From an uncultured bacterium (lineage in GTDB: Bacteria; Bacillota_A; Clostridia; Lachnospirales; Lachnospiraceae): 49,448 nucleotides of DNA. Below the pieces are notes generated by a model. It was not told where the DNA came from, searched no databases, and saw only the letters and a list, made by a program, of their open reading frames with translations. The translations under genes were made by a program, and so were the position numbers. The DNA lies in the NCBI GenBank assembly GCA_905215045.1, contig CAJMOO010000002.1, positions 1 through 49,448 on the forward strand, read 5' to 3'. This document shows, one piece after another, positions 1 to 8,758 of the stretch (the stretch's first letter is position 1; every line of letters starts with the position of its first letter).

Positions 1-1429
1 ACTGAGCAAAGATCTTCTCAGATGTCTCAGGCATATATGGTGATAATAAAGATGCACCAATTGTGATTCCTTCAACAAGGTTGTATAAAACAGTAGCCAG
101 ACGGTCTTTTGAAGCTTCGTCTTTTGCTAATACCCAAGGCATAGTCTCATCAATATAACGGTTGCAGCGACGGAATAAGTTAAAGATCTCAGTCATTGAA
201 TCTGCAACACGAAGGTCAGCCATCTTCTCAGCAACTTTATCTCTTGTACCTGTCACAACGGCTTTCAGATCATCATCATAATCTCCTACAACACCCTTGT
301 CTTCTACGATTCCTCCAAAATATTTGTTGGACATAGAAATCGTACGGTTTACAAGGTTACCAAGAATATTTGCAAGGTCAGAGTTCATACGCTCGATCAT
401 CAATTCCCATGAGATCACACCATCACGTTCGAAAGGCATTTCATGAAGAACGAAATAACGCACTGCGTCAACTCCGAAGAAGTCAACCAGATCATCTGCG
501 TATAAAACGTTACCTTTGGATTTACTCATCTTACCATCGCCCTGAAGCAGCCAAGGATGTCCAAATACCTGTTTAGGAAGTGGAAGATCTAACGCCATCA
601 GGATGATTGGCCAGTAGATTGTATGGAAACGGATGATATCCTTACCGATCAGGTGAAGATCAGCAGGCCAGAACTTGTTAAACTTGTCTGAGCTGTTTCC
701 ATCACAGTCATAACCAATACCTGTGATATAGTTTGTTAATGCATCTAACCATACATAAACGATGTGTCCTTCATCAAAGTCAACTGGGATTCCCCATGAA
801 AATGATGTTCTTGAAACACACAGATCCTGAAGTCCTGGAAGAAGGAAGTTGTTCATCATCTCATTCTTACGGGATTCTGGCTGAATAAATTCAGGATGTG
901 TATTGATGTGTTCAATCAGACGGTCTGCATATTTGCTTAATTTTAAGAAATAAGCTTCTTCTTTTGCAGGTTGTACTGGACGTCCGCAGTCAGGACATTT
1001 ACCATCTACTAACTGGCTCTCTGTGAAGAAAGATTCACAAGGTGTACAGTATAAACCTTCGTATTCACCTTTGTAGATATCTCCCTGTTCATATAATTTC
1101 TTAAAAATCTTCTGAACCTGTTTCTCGTGATCTTCATCAGTTGTTCTGATAAAACGGTCATAAGAAGTGTTCATAAGATCCCAGATTCTCTTGATTTCTC
1201 CGGCAACATCATCAACGAATTCTTTTGGTGTTACCCCTTTTTCTTCTGCTTTTAATTCTACTTTCTGGCCATGTTCGTCAGTTCCTGTCTGGAAAAATAC
1301 GTCATAGCCTTCCATTCTTTTATATCGAGCAATACTGTCTGCCAGGATGATCTCATATGTGTTACCGATATGAGGTTTTCCGGAAGTATAAGTAATTGCA
1401 GTCGTAATATAATATGGTTTCTTACTCAT
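1..1429 (-). CDS. metG: methionyl-tRNA synthetase, 3' end cut by the window
   Basis: Charges tRNA-Met with methionine in the cytoplasm. Reading leftward from ATG at 1429, the protein starts MSKKPYYITTAITY and carries the class I signature as PHIGN near residue 20, a zinc knuckle of two CxxC pairs (CTPC ... CPDC) near residues 130-150, and an intact KMSKS loop near residue 300. About 476 codons are present; the anticodon-binding end and any C-terminal tRNA-binding domain lie outside. GGAGGATC sits just upstream of the start. A promoter-like pair lies at 1464-1492. The gene diverges from the DUF885 gene. Family assignment is secure. Confidence 0.97.
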   Translation of the reverse strand, partial: MSKKPYYITTAITYTSGKPHIGNTYEIILADSIARYKRMEGYDVFFQTGTDEHGQKVELKAEEKGVTPKEFVDDVAGEIKRIWDLMNTSYDRFIRTTDEDHEKQVQKIFKKLYEQGDIYKGEYEGLYCTPCESFFTESQLVDGKCPDCGRPVQPAKEEAYFLKLSKYADRLIEHINTHPEFIQPESRKNEMMNNFLLPGLQDLCVSRTSFSWGIPVDFDEGHIVYVWLDALTNYITGIGYDCDGNSSDKFNKFWPADLHLIGKDIIRFHTIYWPIILMALDLPLPKQVFGHPWLLQGDGKMSKSKGNVLYADDLVDFFGVDAVRYFVLHEMPFERDGVISWELMIERMNSDLANILGNLVNRTISMSNKYFGGIVEDKGVVGDYDDDLKAVVTGTRDKVAEKMADLRVADSMTEIFNLFRRCNRYIDETMPWVLAKDEASKDRLATVLYNLVEGITIGASLLSPYMPETSEKIFAQ

Positions 1430-1463
1430 AATGATCCTCCGATTTTCTGTTTCTATCCTTATA

Positions 1464-1492
1464 ATTATAGTACATCTTGTGCGGATAGTCTA
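1464..1492 (-). promoter_or_regulatory. putative sigma-A promoter of metG
   Basis: Read on the minus strand: TAGACT, 17-bp spacer, TATAAT, about 35 bp upstream of the metG start. The -10 is perfect and the -35 matches four of six positions. Prediction by eye. Confidence 0.5.
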
Positions 1493-1544
1493 TTTTTTTT
1501 CTTTAAAAAATAAGATATTAACAAGTGTTTATTTGGAGGTAGAA

Positions 1545-3314
1545 ATGGAATTTGCAGGGAGATTGAAAAAGATCAGAATAAAGTTGATCATGATTGGAAT
1601 TTGTCTGATATTTCTAGGAGGATATAGTCTGATCCAAGAATGGAAAGATCAAAAAAAGAATACAACAAAAAAAGTATTTGATCAGTATACGGATGCGTTT
1701 TTTAAAGAAAATATATCAACAAATGAGATCACGATGCATTTCTTTTTAGAAAATCCAGAAAAATATAGATTAGAACAACCAAAAAATCTTTATCCATCCA
1801 TGAATCAGGGAAGTGTCTTGAATGAAAAAATTAAAATTTCAAAAGAAATTGAGAAGTTAAAAAAATTTAAACAAAAGGAATTGACGAAAAAACAGCAAAA
1901 TACATATATGGTTTTGATGGATTATTTAAGAAGACAGAAAAATCTTTCGATGTATCCGTATTATGAAAGAATCCTTGGGAAAACATCTGGGCAGCAGGCA
2001 CAGATTCTTCTGACATTAAGTGAATATCGTCTGAAAAATGAGAAAGATATCAAAAGCTATTTTCAATTATTGAAGGGACTGGATGGATATTTTGATTCAC
2101 TGATCGAATACAGCAAGGAACAGGTAAAGAGAAATTTATTCCTATCTGACCAGTCTTTAAAAGAAGTATTGCAGCAGATTCAGAATGTCATAAAGCAAAA
2201 AGAAAACAATATGTTGGTTGCAACATTTAATTTAAGAATTGCAGATATTAAAGGAATTAATGCAGCTAAGAAAAAGAAATACTGCAGAGAAAATAAGAAA
2301 TTGATCGGTACAAAGGTGCTGCCTGCTTATGAAAAATTATATTCCCATTTGCAGGCATTAAATGGAAATGGGAAAAATGAAAATGGTCTGTATTATTATA
2401 AAAATGGAAAAGAATATTATAAAGTATTGGTTGCACAGAAAACAGGATCAGATAAAACGATAGAAGAAATGATCGAAATCAGTGATCGATCCATTGAAAA
2501 ATGCCTTCGAAAACTTATAAAATTGCAAAAAAAGTATCCAAATATCATAAATGAATATAGAAATCATAAAAAAAATATAAAAATTGTGCAAAATCCACAA
2601 AATATACTTAACAAACTAAGGCAAAAGATGGTAAAATATTATCCAAAGGCACCAAAAGTTAGCTGTAAAATAAAATATGTGCACAAAACCATGGAAGAAT
2701 ATACCAGTCCTGCGTTCTATATGGTACCAGAGATTGATTCTTACAAGGAGAATGTAATTTACATTAATAAGGCACAGACTGCAGAGTTATATCCAACTTT
2801 GGCACATGAAGGATACCCAGGACATTTATACCAGAATGTATATTATGCGGCAAGGAACGATGATCCAGTGCGCTATCTGCTTGATTATCCTGGATATTCA
2901 GAAGGATATGCAACGTATGTAGAAGTTTTTAGTTACAGTATGATGGATGCTGAAGGATATGGCGATATTTATCAACAGATGAATATGGAGATGTACGAGT
3001 ACAATCTGGCACTTTGTTCAAGAGTTGATCTTGGAGTTCATTATGAAGGATGGAAGAAGAAAGATGTCAGGGCGTATTTAAGATCATTTGGAATGGAGAA
3101 GTCTCAGGCAGATGAATTATTTCAGATGATCATCGAGAATCCTGCAAATTATTTGTCTTATTATATCGGTTATCAGGAGTTTCATGAGCTTTTGACAGAT
3201 TATAAGAACAAGGCAGGAAAACAATATAACTTGAAAGCGTACCACACAGAGATTTTAGATGCAGGCCCTTGTAGTTTTGACATTTTGAGAAGACGCATCG
3301 AAAGCAACCTATGA
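1545..3314 (+). CDS. DUF885 family membrane-anchored putative zinc metallopeptidase
   Basis: A 589-residue protein of the DUF885 family, whose members are thought to be zinc-dependent peptidases. One hydrophobic segment at about residues 13-31 suggests an N-terminal membrane anchor with the rest outside. The family signature AHEGYPGHLYQ is present with its first histidine at residue 421, followed by a second conserved block (GYSEGYATYVE). ATG 1545 is chosen because TTTGGAGG lies seven bases upstream; an in-frame ATG at 1431 has no such site and would overlap the metG leader. pckA starts 15 bp downstream, so the two may be cotranscribed. The substrate is unknown. Confidence 0.85.
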   Translation: MEFAGRLKKIRIKLIMIGICLIFLGGYSLIQEWKDQKKNTTKKVFDQYTDAFFKENISTNEITMHFFLENPEKYRLEQPKNLYPSMNQGSVLNEKIKISKEIEKLKKFKQKELTKKQQNTYMVLMDYLRRQKNLSMYPYYERILGKTSGQQAQILLTLSEYRLKNEKDIKSYFQLLKGLDGYFDSLIEYSKEQVKRNLFLSDQSLKEVLQQIQNVIKQKENNMLVATFNLRIADIKGINAAKKKKYCRENKKLIGTKVLPAYEKLYSHLQALNGNGKNENGLYYYKNGKEYYKVLVAQKTGSDKTIEEMIEISDRSIEKCLRKLIKLQKKYPNIINEYRNHKKNIKIVQNPQNILNKLRQKMVKYYPKAPKVSCKIKYVHKTMEEYTSPAFYMVPEIDSYKENVIYINKAQTAELYPTLAHEGYPGHLYQNVYYAARNDDPVRYLLDYPGYSEGYATYVEVFSYSMMDAEGYGDIYQQMNMEMYEYNLALCSRVDLGVHYEGWKKKDVRAYLRSFGMEKSQADELFQMIIENPANYLSYYIGYQEFHELLTDYKNKAGKQYNLKAYHTEILDAGPCSFDILRRRIESNL

Positions 3315-3329
3315 ATGGAGGAGTAACTT

Positions 3330-5015
3330 ATGTCAACAAAAGCTTATTACACACATGAAGAAATCGGAAAAGGAAAGCCTGGATTTTCAAAAACAAGATC
3401 CATTATTGAAGCAGCATTCTATGGAAATAACGTTGTAGAAGTAAAAGATTTAAAGCAGGCTTATGAATTAGCAAAGAATTCGCCTGGAACGATCGTTACA
3501 GATATGCCAGTATATAAACCAGAAGCGATTGGTTTAGATGAGGGGTCCAAAGTTCTATTATTTAATGATGGATCAGTGACTGGACGCTGTGCAGCCGCAA
3601 GAAGAATTTCCAGTGAACCTGGTGTCGATATAAATGATCTGGATTTAAAATTAATGGATGCGATCTATGATACAAGATGGACAACAATGTACCATGCACA
3701 GGTATATATCGGATTAGATCCTGAATTTATGGTAAAAGCACATCTTTTAATTCCAGAAGGAGAAGAAAATATCTTATATTCCTGGATGTTAAATTTCCAG
3801 TACATGAATCCTAAATACAATGAAATGTACAAAAACTCACAGCCAATTGCAGATGAGACAGATATCTATATCTTCTCAGATCCACAGTGGACACATGAAG
3901 AACATCCATTAGGATTAACATACTTTAATACAGATACAAACTGTGCCGCACTTCTTGGTATGAAATACTTTGGAGAACACAAGAAAGGTACATTAACCAT
4001 TGCATGGGCAATCGCAAACCGTAACGGATATGCTTCCTGCCATGGTGGACAGAAAGAATTCAAATTAGATAATGGAGAGAAATTCGTAGCATCTTTCTTC
4101 GGATTATCAGGATCAGGAAAATCCACATTAACACATGCAACACATAACAACAAATACGAAGAGATTCAGGTTCTGCATGATGATGCATTTATCATTAACA
4201 CAGAAACAGGTGCATCTATCGCAATGGAACCAACATATTTTGATAAGACAGCGGACTATCCAACAGGATGCCCTGATAATAAATTCTTATTAACAGCACA
4301 GAACTGTTCTGCAACAAGAGACAGCGAAGGAAAAGTCGTTCTTGTCACAGAAGATATCCGTAACGGAAATGGCCGTGCGATCAAATCCAAATTATGGTCA
4401 CCAAACCGTGTAGATAAGATCAATGACCCAGTTAATGCAATCTTCTGGATCATGAAAGACCCAACAATCCCACCAATCGTTAAGATCAAAGGAGCTTCTT
4501 TAGCATCCGTTATGGGAGCAACTCTTGCAACAAAACGAAGCAGTGCGGAACGTCTGGCACCTGGAGTAGATCCAAACCGTCTGGTTGTAGAACCATACGC
4601 AAACCCATTTAGAACATATCCTCTTGTAAATGACTACAAGAAATTTAGAAAACTTGTAAAAGAAAGAAATGTAGACTGCTACATCATCAACACAGGAGAT
4701 TTCATGGGTAAAGATATCAAACCTGCAACAACAATTTCCGCAATTGAGCAGGTCGTAGAAGGAACTGGAGAATTCAAACAGTGGGGACCATTTACAGATA
4801 TCGAAGTGCTTGAAATGGAAGGATATGTTTCAGACTTCAGCGATATGAACTATGTTGAAACACTGAAAGCAAGAATGACAGACAGATTAAACTTCGTCTT
4901 CGAGAAAGACGTAGAAGATGGTGGATACAATGCACTGCCAACACAGGCGAAAGAAGCATTAGCAAAAGTAATCGGTGAAGCACACAATTTAGAAGTGGAA
5001 AATTCCAACAATTAA
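3330..5015 (+). CDS. pckA: phosphoenolpyruvate carboxykinase (ATP)
   Basis: Interconverts oxaloacetate plus ATP with PEP plus CO2 plus ADP; in anaerobic Firmicutes it can run in either direction. The protein has 561 residues. The P-loop GLSGSGKS is at residues 258-265, followed by an HDDAF acidic pair that fits the kinase-2 site, and later the arginine-rich NPFRTYP region. A strong TGGAGGAG ribosome-binding site precedes ATG 3330. No terminator or clear promoter separates it from the DUF885 gene. Codon use is regular, as expected for a highly expressed gene. The ATP (not GTP) type is judged from overall similarity. Confidence 0.95.
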   Translation: MSTKAYYTHEEIGKGKPGFSKTRSIIEAAFYGNNVVEVKDLKQAYELAKNSPGTIVTDMPVYKPEAIGLDEGSKVLLFNDGSVTGRCAAARRISSEPGVDINDLDLKLMDAIYDTRWTTMYHAQVYIGLDPEFMVKAHLLIPEGEENILYSWMLNFQYMNPKYNEMYKNSQPIADETDIYIFSDPQWTHEEHPLGLTYFNTDTNCAALLGMKYFGEHKKGTLTIAWAIANRNGYASCHGGQKEFKLDNGEKFVASFFGLSGSGKSTLTHATHNNKYEEIQVLHDDAFIINTETGASIAMEPTYFDKTADYPTGCPDNKFLLTAQNCSATRDSEGKVVLVTEDIRNGNGRAIKSKLWSPNRVDKINDPVNAIFWIMKDPTIPPIVKIKGASLASVMGATLATKRSSAERLAPGVDPNRLVVEPYANPFRTYPLVNDYKKFRKLVKERNVDCYIINTGDFMGKDIKPATTISAIEQVVEGTGEFKQWGPFTDIEVLEMEGYVSDFSDMNYVETLKARMTDRLNFVFEKDVEDGGYNALPTQAKEALAKVIGEAHNLEVENSNN

Positions 5016-5058
5016 AGGTATAATACTCTTAAATCGTTGTTTTTAGGAGGTGGATTGA

Positions 5059-5493
5059 TTGGATAAGGATCGTTTAAATAATATGGTGGTAGACTTATTC
5101 CACGGAATTTCATATGAAGAAGAGAAAGCCGTGATCACAGATGAGTTTAAGGATATTTCGAACAAAGATCTGCATATTATTGATGCGATCGGAATCAAGA
5201 AACCGAAGAATATGTCAACGATTGCAGGAGATTTAAATATTACGGTTGGTACACTTACAACCGCAATCAATAACCTCTTGAAGAAAGGATATGTAAATCG
5301 CAAACGCGGAGAGAAAGATCGCAGAGTTGTTTATATATCTCTTTCTGAGAAGGGGAGGAAAGCATACAGTCATCACAGAGAATTTCATAAACGTATGATC
5401 CAGGGACTGCTTGATACGCTTAATGAGCAGGAACAGGATCTGTTGGTGAAGGTAATGCAGTATTTTCATGATTACTTTCGTGAACATATGTAA
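5059..5493 (+). CDS. MarR family transcriptional regulator, FabT-like
   Basis: A 144-residue winged-helix repressor. The DNA-binding core is centred on the recognition region TVGTLTTAINNLLKKGYV, followed by the wing GEKDRRVVYISLSEKG. It resembles FabT-type MarR proteins that control fatty-acid synthesis in related clostridia, but no fab genes are near, so its target is unknown. The start is TTG at 5059: an in-frame TGA at 5056 rules out anything further upstream, and AGGAGGTGG lies eight bases before it. It follows pckA by 43 bp and is followed by the palindromic element. Confidence 0.85.
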   Translation: MDKDRLNNMVVDLFHGISYEEEKAVITDEFKDISNKDLHIIDAIGIKKPKNMSTIAGDLNITVGTLTTAINNLLKKGYVNRKRGEKDRRVVYISLSEKGRKAYSHHREFHKRMIQGLLDTLNEQEQDLLVKVMQYFHDYFREHM

Positions 5494-5528
5494 AATTTAT
5501 TTGTTGGTTTGACAGCTGTAGTCTTTGT

Positions 5529-5743
5529 GTATCTGAGAAAAACGAAATAAAAGAATAAAAGATCCAGACCAGAAATTTTGCTCGCCGTTTTGAACGGTCG
5601 CTTATACGCAAATTTTCCTTGCATAACTCACTCGCTACGCGAGTTCAAACAATGCACCAAATTTGCTGCGAACCGTTCAAAACGACGGCAAAATTTCAAT
5701 GGTTCTGGATCTTTTATTCTTTTATTCCGTTTTTCTCAGATAC
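5529..5743. repeat. ~215-bp long imperfect inverted repeat (MITE-like or intergenic palindrome)
   Basis: Bases 5529-5570 and 5702-5743 are near-perfect reverse complements (about 40 bp, one substitution and one indel). The pairing continues inward through GCCGTTTTGAACGG against CCGTTCAAAACGACGGC, then with gaps to a small central hairpin ACTCGC-TAC-GCGAGT. The whole element can fold into one long stem. It encodes no plausible protein. The outer arms contain AAAAGATCCAG/CTGGATCTTTT, which also forms the terminator-like hairpin at 6111-6147. It may be a miniature inverted-repeat element or a multi-copy structured repeat; no target-site duplication is evident. Confidence 0.8.
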
Positions 5744-5878
5744 CTAAAGTTTACAGGTATTAAATCCAATAAAGCAAAACTCATAGTATGTATATTTTAC
5801 GGTATTTGTTTATATTTTTAGATAATCAATGACTGAAAAATCTCTTATCAGATTCAGAAGATTAAAGTTTGTGATTCA

Positions 5879-6067
5879 GTGAAAGGTTTGAGCAGTGAAA
5901 ATAAAAAATGGAGAAATAATAATGCTCAAAGTCAGTTAAGAAAAATTACAGACAAGAAAGGAAAACTTGAGTCATATCAAAGAAAGACAATTATTTACGG
6001 AGACGGATTCCTTGCTCCAGAGCAGAGAATTGGAAAATATGAGTTTGAATTTTTATGGAAGTGGTAA
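5879..6067 (+). CDS. doubtful short ORF, possibly a gene remnant
   Basis: A 62-codon GTG-initiated frame rich in Lys, Asn and Arg with no recognisable domain. There is no convincing ribosome-binding site. It lies between the palindromic element and a terminator hairpin, in the only gene-poor stretch of the window (5494-6336). It may be a chance ORF or the decayed end of a gene; I do not recognise it. Confidence 0.15.
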   Translation: MKGLSSENKKWRNNNAQSQLRKITDKKGKLESYQRKTIIYGDGFLAPEQRIGKYEFEFLWKW

Positions 6068-6110
6068 GAATCATAGTGTTTTAAAATGCTTTGAATAAAA
6101 TTATAAGAAA

Positions 6111-6147
6111 AAAGATCCAGATAATGCGCTTTTCTGGATCTTTTTTC
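6111..6147. terminator. rho-independent terminator hairpin
   Basis: AAAGATCCAG pairs with CTGGATCTTT around a 13-base loop and is followed by TTT. A-runs on the other side could make it act in both directions. Its stem sequence is shared with the outer arms of the 5529-5743 palindrome. Confidence 0.75.
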
Positions 6148-6336
6148 TGTGTCACTTGGACATTATCTCATTTTTTCGAAGATAATATAACATATATTTA
6201 TAAATATTTCAAGTATGCATAACTTAATGAATCAAAGTATGTGTGTTATCTAAAAAAATAAAGCAAAAATTCTTTATTTTCCTAAAATGATATCGTATCA
6301 TAAAGATATTTATACAAACCAAGGAGGGGAAGGAAT

Positions 6337-6855
6337 ATGCTGCAGTTAAATTACAAATTAACAGATGAAGACTACATAGAATTCAACGAATTTCATCAGT
6401 TAATTCATTCAGAAATAGGAAAAAGAAACCTGTTTTTTTTAAGATTAATCGGTCCAATGATCAGTATTCTAGCTATGATCATTTTCATACTAGCAAGAGC
6501 AGAAGTAATGTTAATTATTGGTGAAGCAATTGTATTATTCATTTTTTCTGTGGTGGAGATATTACTAGCTAAAAAGATTATGAAAAGAGGGATTCGTAAG
6601 ACAATTCTAAAAATGAAAGAAAAAGAAGGACTACCATTTGCAGAAGAAACAACATTAAATTTTACAGAAGATCAGATCATAGAGATAACAAAAGGTCAGG
6701 AAGTGAAAGTAGATTATAAAAAGGTAGAAGATGTTTGCGAAACAGAGAAAGCTTTTTATATTTACATGAGCTCTGTACAAGCGATTATTATTCCGAAGAG
6801 AGTATTGGATCAGGATAAGGAAAAGAAATTGAGACAGATCTTAAGTAAAAAGTAA
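6337..6855 (+). CDS. YcxB-like membrane protein
   Basis: A 172-residue protein with an N-terminal soluble stretch, two adjacent transmembrane segments at about residues 35-55 and 58-78, and a C-terminal domain running to IIIPKRVL, a pattern typical of the YcxB-like family. The function of that family is unknown. AAGGAGGGGA precedes ATG 6337. A short perfect palindrome (ATGATA-TCG-TATCAT) lies about 36 bp upstream and could be an operator. The gene stands alone, with about 150 bp of AT-rich sequence before the next gene. Confidence 0.7.
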   Translation: MLQLNYKLTDEDYIEFNEFHQLIHSEIGKRNLFFLRLIGPMISILAMIIFILARAEVMLIIGEAIVLFIFSVVEILLAKKIMKRGIRKTILKMKEKEGLPFAEETTLNFTEDQIIEITKGQEVKVDYKKVEDVCETEKAFYIYMSSVQAIIIPKRVLDQDKEKKLRQILSKK

Positions 6856-7004
6856 AAGAAAATCATAAACTGGCACCATTAAAAATAAAAAAACTGGCTA
6901 TTTTAAAAATACCAATAACACGATAAATTATAACACAATAAAGGAACGCAGCGTACTTGAAAAACTATATATCATACAAGAAATCAGGAAGTGGGGAAAA
7001 TAAA

Positions 7005-7526
7005 ATGAAAGAAAATAAAGTACAGTTTATTGCAATAACAGCAATGGCAGTTGCATTAACTTATGTGTTTACAGCGTTTGTTAACGTAAGGTTACCGATC
7101 GCAGCTAATGGAGGTCTGATTCATTTAGGAAATGTTCCTCTATTTATTATGGCAATTTTATTCGGTAAGAAAACAGGAGCTATCGCTGGTGGAGTTGGAA
7201 TGGGATTATTTGATCTGTTGTCAGGATGGACAGCGTGGGCACCATTTACATTTATTATCGTAGGAATCATGGGATATGTTGTTGGAGCTATGACAGAGAA
7301 GCATGACCAGTATGGATGGAAAGTTGCAGCAATCTTTGCAGCATTTGTAATTAAGATCGTTGGATATTATATTGCAGAGATCATTCTTTATGGAAACTTT
7401 ATTGCACCAATCAGTTCTGTTCCAGGAAATGTCGTACAGATTGCTGTAGCAGCAGTTGTTGTACTGATCGTGATCGAACCAATTGAGATTGCAGTTAAGA
7501 AAATTGGAATTACACAGTTCGCATAA
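7005..7526 (+). CDS. ECF transporter S component (pfam07155-like)
   Basis: A 173-residue integral membrane protein with five or six hydrophobic helices, resembling the substrate-binding S components of energy-coupling-factor vitamin transporters. The run NGGLIHLGNVPLFIMAILFG and the following glycine-rich helix are typical of the ECF-ribofla_trS group. The ligand cannot be read from the sequence. No EcfA or EcfT gene is present, so it probably shares a module encoded elsewhere (group II ECF system). ATG 7005 is preferred over the upstream in-frame start at 6957, which would add 16 polar residues; the ribosome-binding site (GTGGGG) is weak either way. Confidence 0.8.
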   Translation: MKENKVQFIAITAMAVALTYVFTAFVNVRLPIAANGGLIHLGNVPLFIMAILFGKKTGAIAGGVGMGLFDLLSGWTAWAPFTFIIVGIMGYVVGAMTEKHDQYGWKVAAIFAAFVIKIVGYYIAEIILYGNFIAPISSVPGNVVQIAVAAVVVLIVIEPIEIAVKKIGITQFA

Positions 7527-7624
7527 TAAAATGATATAATGATACCGGGATTGCCAAAGCATTTTCTATGCAGTGATCTCGGTATATTAGATTATAAAAA
7601 TAAAAAAGAAAGTGAGTGACGGAT

Positions 7625-8758
7625 ATGAGTAAATACAAGATTATGACACCAGGACCTGTTCAGGTGCCAGAAAATGTAAGACTGGCGAGAAGCCTTTCTA
7701 CAACGAATGCAGATTTGGATCCGCAATTCTATGATGAATACAAGGAAACCTGTGAGCTGATCAGTGAGCTGCTTCATACGAAGAATGAAACACTGATCCT
7801 AAGCGGAGAAGGAATCCTTGGTTTAGAGGCAGCATGTGCATCTATGACAGAGCCGGGAGATAGAGTTTTAATTCTTGATAATGGAATTTATGGAGCAGGA
7901 TTTGCAGATTTTGTATCTATGTATGGTGGAACTCCTGTTATGTATACAAAAGATTATAAAAATGCATTTGATGTTGATGAATTAGATGCATATCTGAAGG
8001 AAGATCACGATTTTAAATATGCAACAGTTGTTCATTGTGATACTCCAAGTGGAATGTTAAATGACATTCATAAAATCTGTCCATTATTGAAATCCTATGG
8101 AATCATGACAGTTACAGATTCTGTTTCAGGAATGTTTGGAAATGAAGTCAATGTTGATAAAGCACAGATCGATATCTTATGTGGAGGATCTCAAAAAGCA
8201 GTTTCAGCGCCTCCAGGACTTACTTTCGTAACGATCAGTGATGAAGCTAAAAAAGCTATGGAAAATCGAAAAACACCAATCGCATCATTTTATTGTAATC
8301 TGACGATTTTCAAAGATTACTATAAAAATTTATGGTTCCCATATACAATGCCGATCAGCGATATCTATGGATTGAAAGCAGCGATGGATAATATTGCAGC
8401 GGATAAAGATCTGATCAAACGTCACGCCAGAATCGCCAATGCGACAAGAAAAGCCATTGAAGCATTTGGTCTAAAATTACATTTGGAAAGTGGATTTTCA
8501 GATACGGTTACAGTATTTGATGTACCAGAAGGAATGACAGCGGATGATATTCTGGAAAGAATGAGAGAAAAACATGGAATCATGTTGGCAGGTTCTTTCG
8601 GAGAATTGGCAGGAAAAGTCATTCGAATCGGGCATATGGGTGCAAGTGCAAATGTAGGAGATATGTTAGAAGTGATGTCTGGATTGGAAGAAACATTGAG
8701 ATATCTTGGATGGAAATCAGAGAATAGTTTGTTGGGAGTGTTTTATACGGAATTATGA
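7625..8758 (+). CDS. class V PLP-dependent aminotransferase (alanine-glyoxylate / serine-pyruvate type)
   Basis: A 377-residue fold-type I PLP enzyme. The N-terminus has the family motif TPGPVQVPENV, HCDTPSG and TDSVSG mark the cofactor pocket, and GGSQKA places the Schiff-base lysine at K191. Homologues transaminate alanine, serine or 2-aminoethylphosphonate with glyoxylate or pyruvate; the exact substrate is not determinable here. ATG 7625 is chosen; GTG 7616 in frame is possible. The stop overlaps the start of the SulP gene (ATGA at 8755-8758), indicating translational coupling. A hairpin (7541-7583) lies between it and the ECF-S gene. Confidence 0.88.
   Translation: MSKYKIMTPGPVQVPENVRLARSLSTTNADLDPQFYDEYKETCELISELLHTKNETLILSGEGILGLEAACASMTEPGDRVLILDNGIYGAGFADFVSMYGGTPVMYTKDYKNAFDVDELDAYLKEDHDFKYATVVHCDTPSGMLNDIHKICPLLKSYGIMTVTDSVSGMFGNEVNVDKAQIDILCGGSQKAVSAPPGLTFVTISDEAKKAMENRKTPIASFYCNLTIFKDYYKNLWFPYTMPISDIYGLKAAMDNIAADKDLIKRHARIANATRKAIEAFGLKLHLESGFSDTVTVFDVPEGMTADDILERMREKHGIMLAGSFGELAGKVIRIGHMGASANVGDMLEVMSGLEETLRYLGWKSENSLLGVFYTEL

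Noticed and set aside
5529..5743. Small protein gene within the palindrome (frame at 5578-5763)
   Set aside because: It is produced by the repeat arms and has no domain or start signal.
6860..7004. Riboswitch upstream of the ECF-S gene
   Set aside because: No TPP, FMN, preQ1 or other conserved core was recognised; only two imperfect AT-rich direct repeats are visible.
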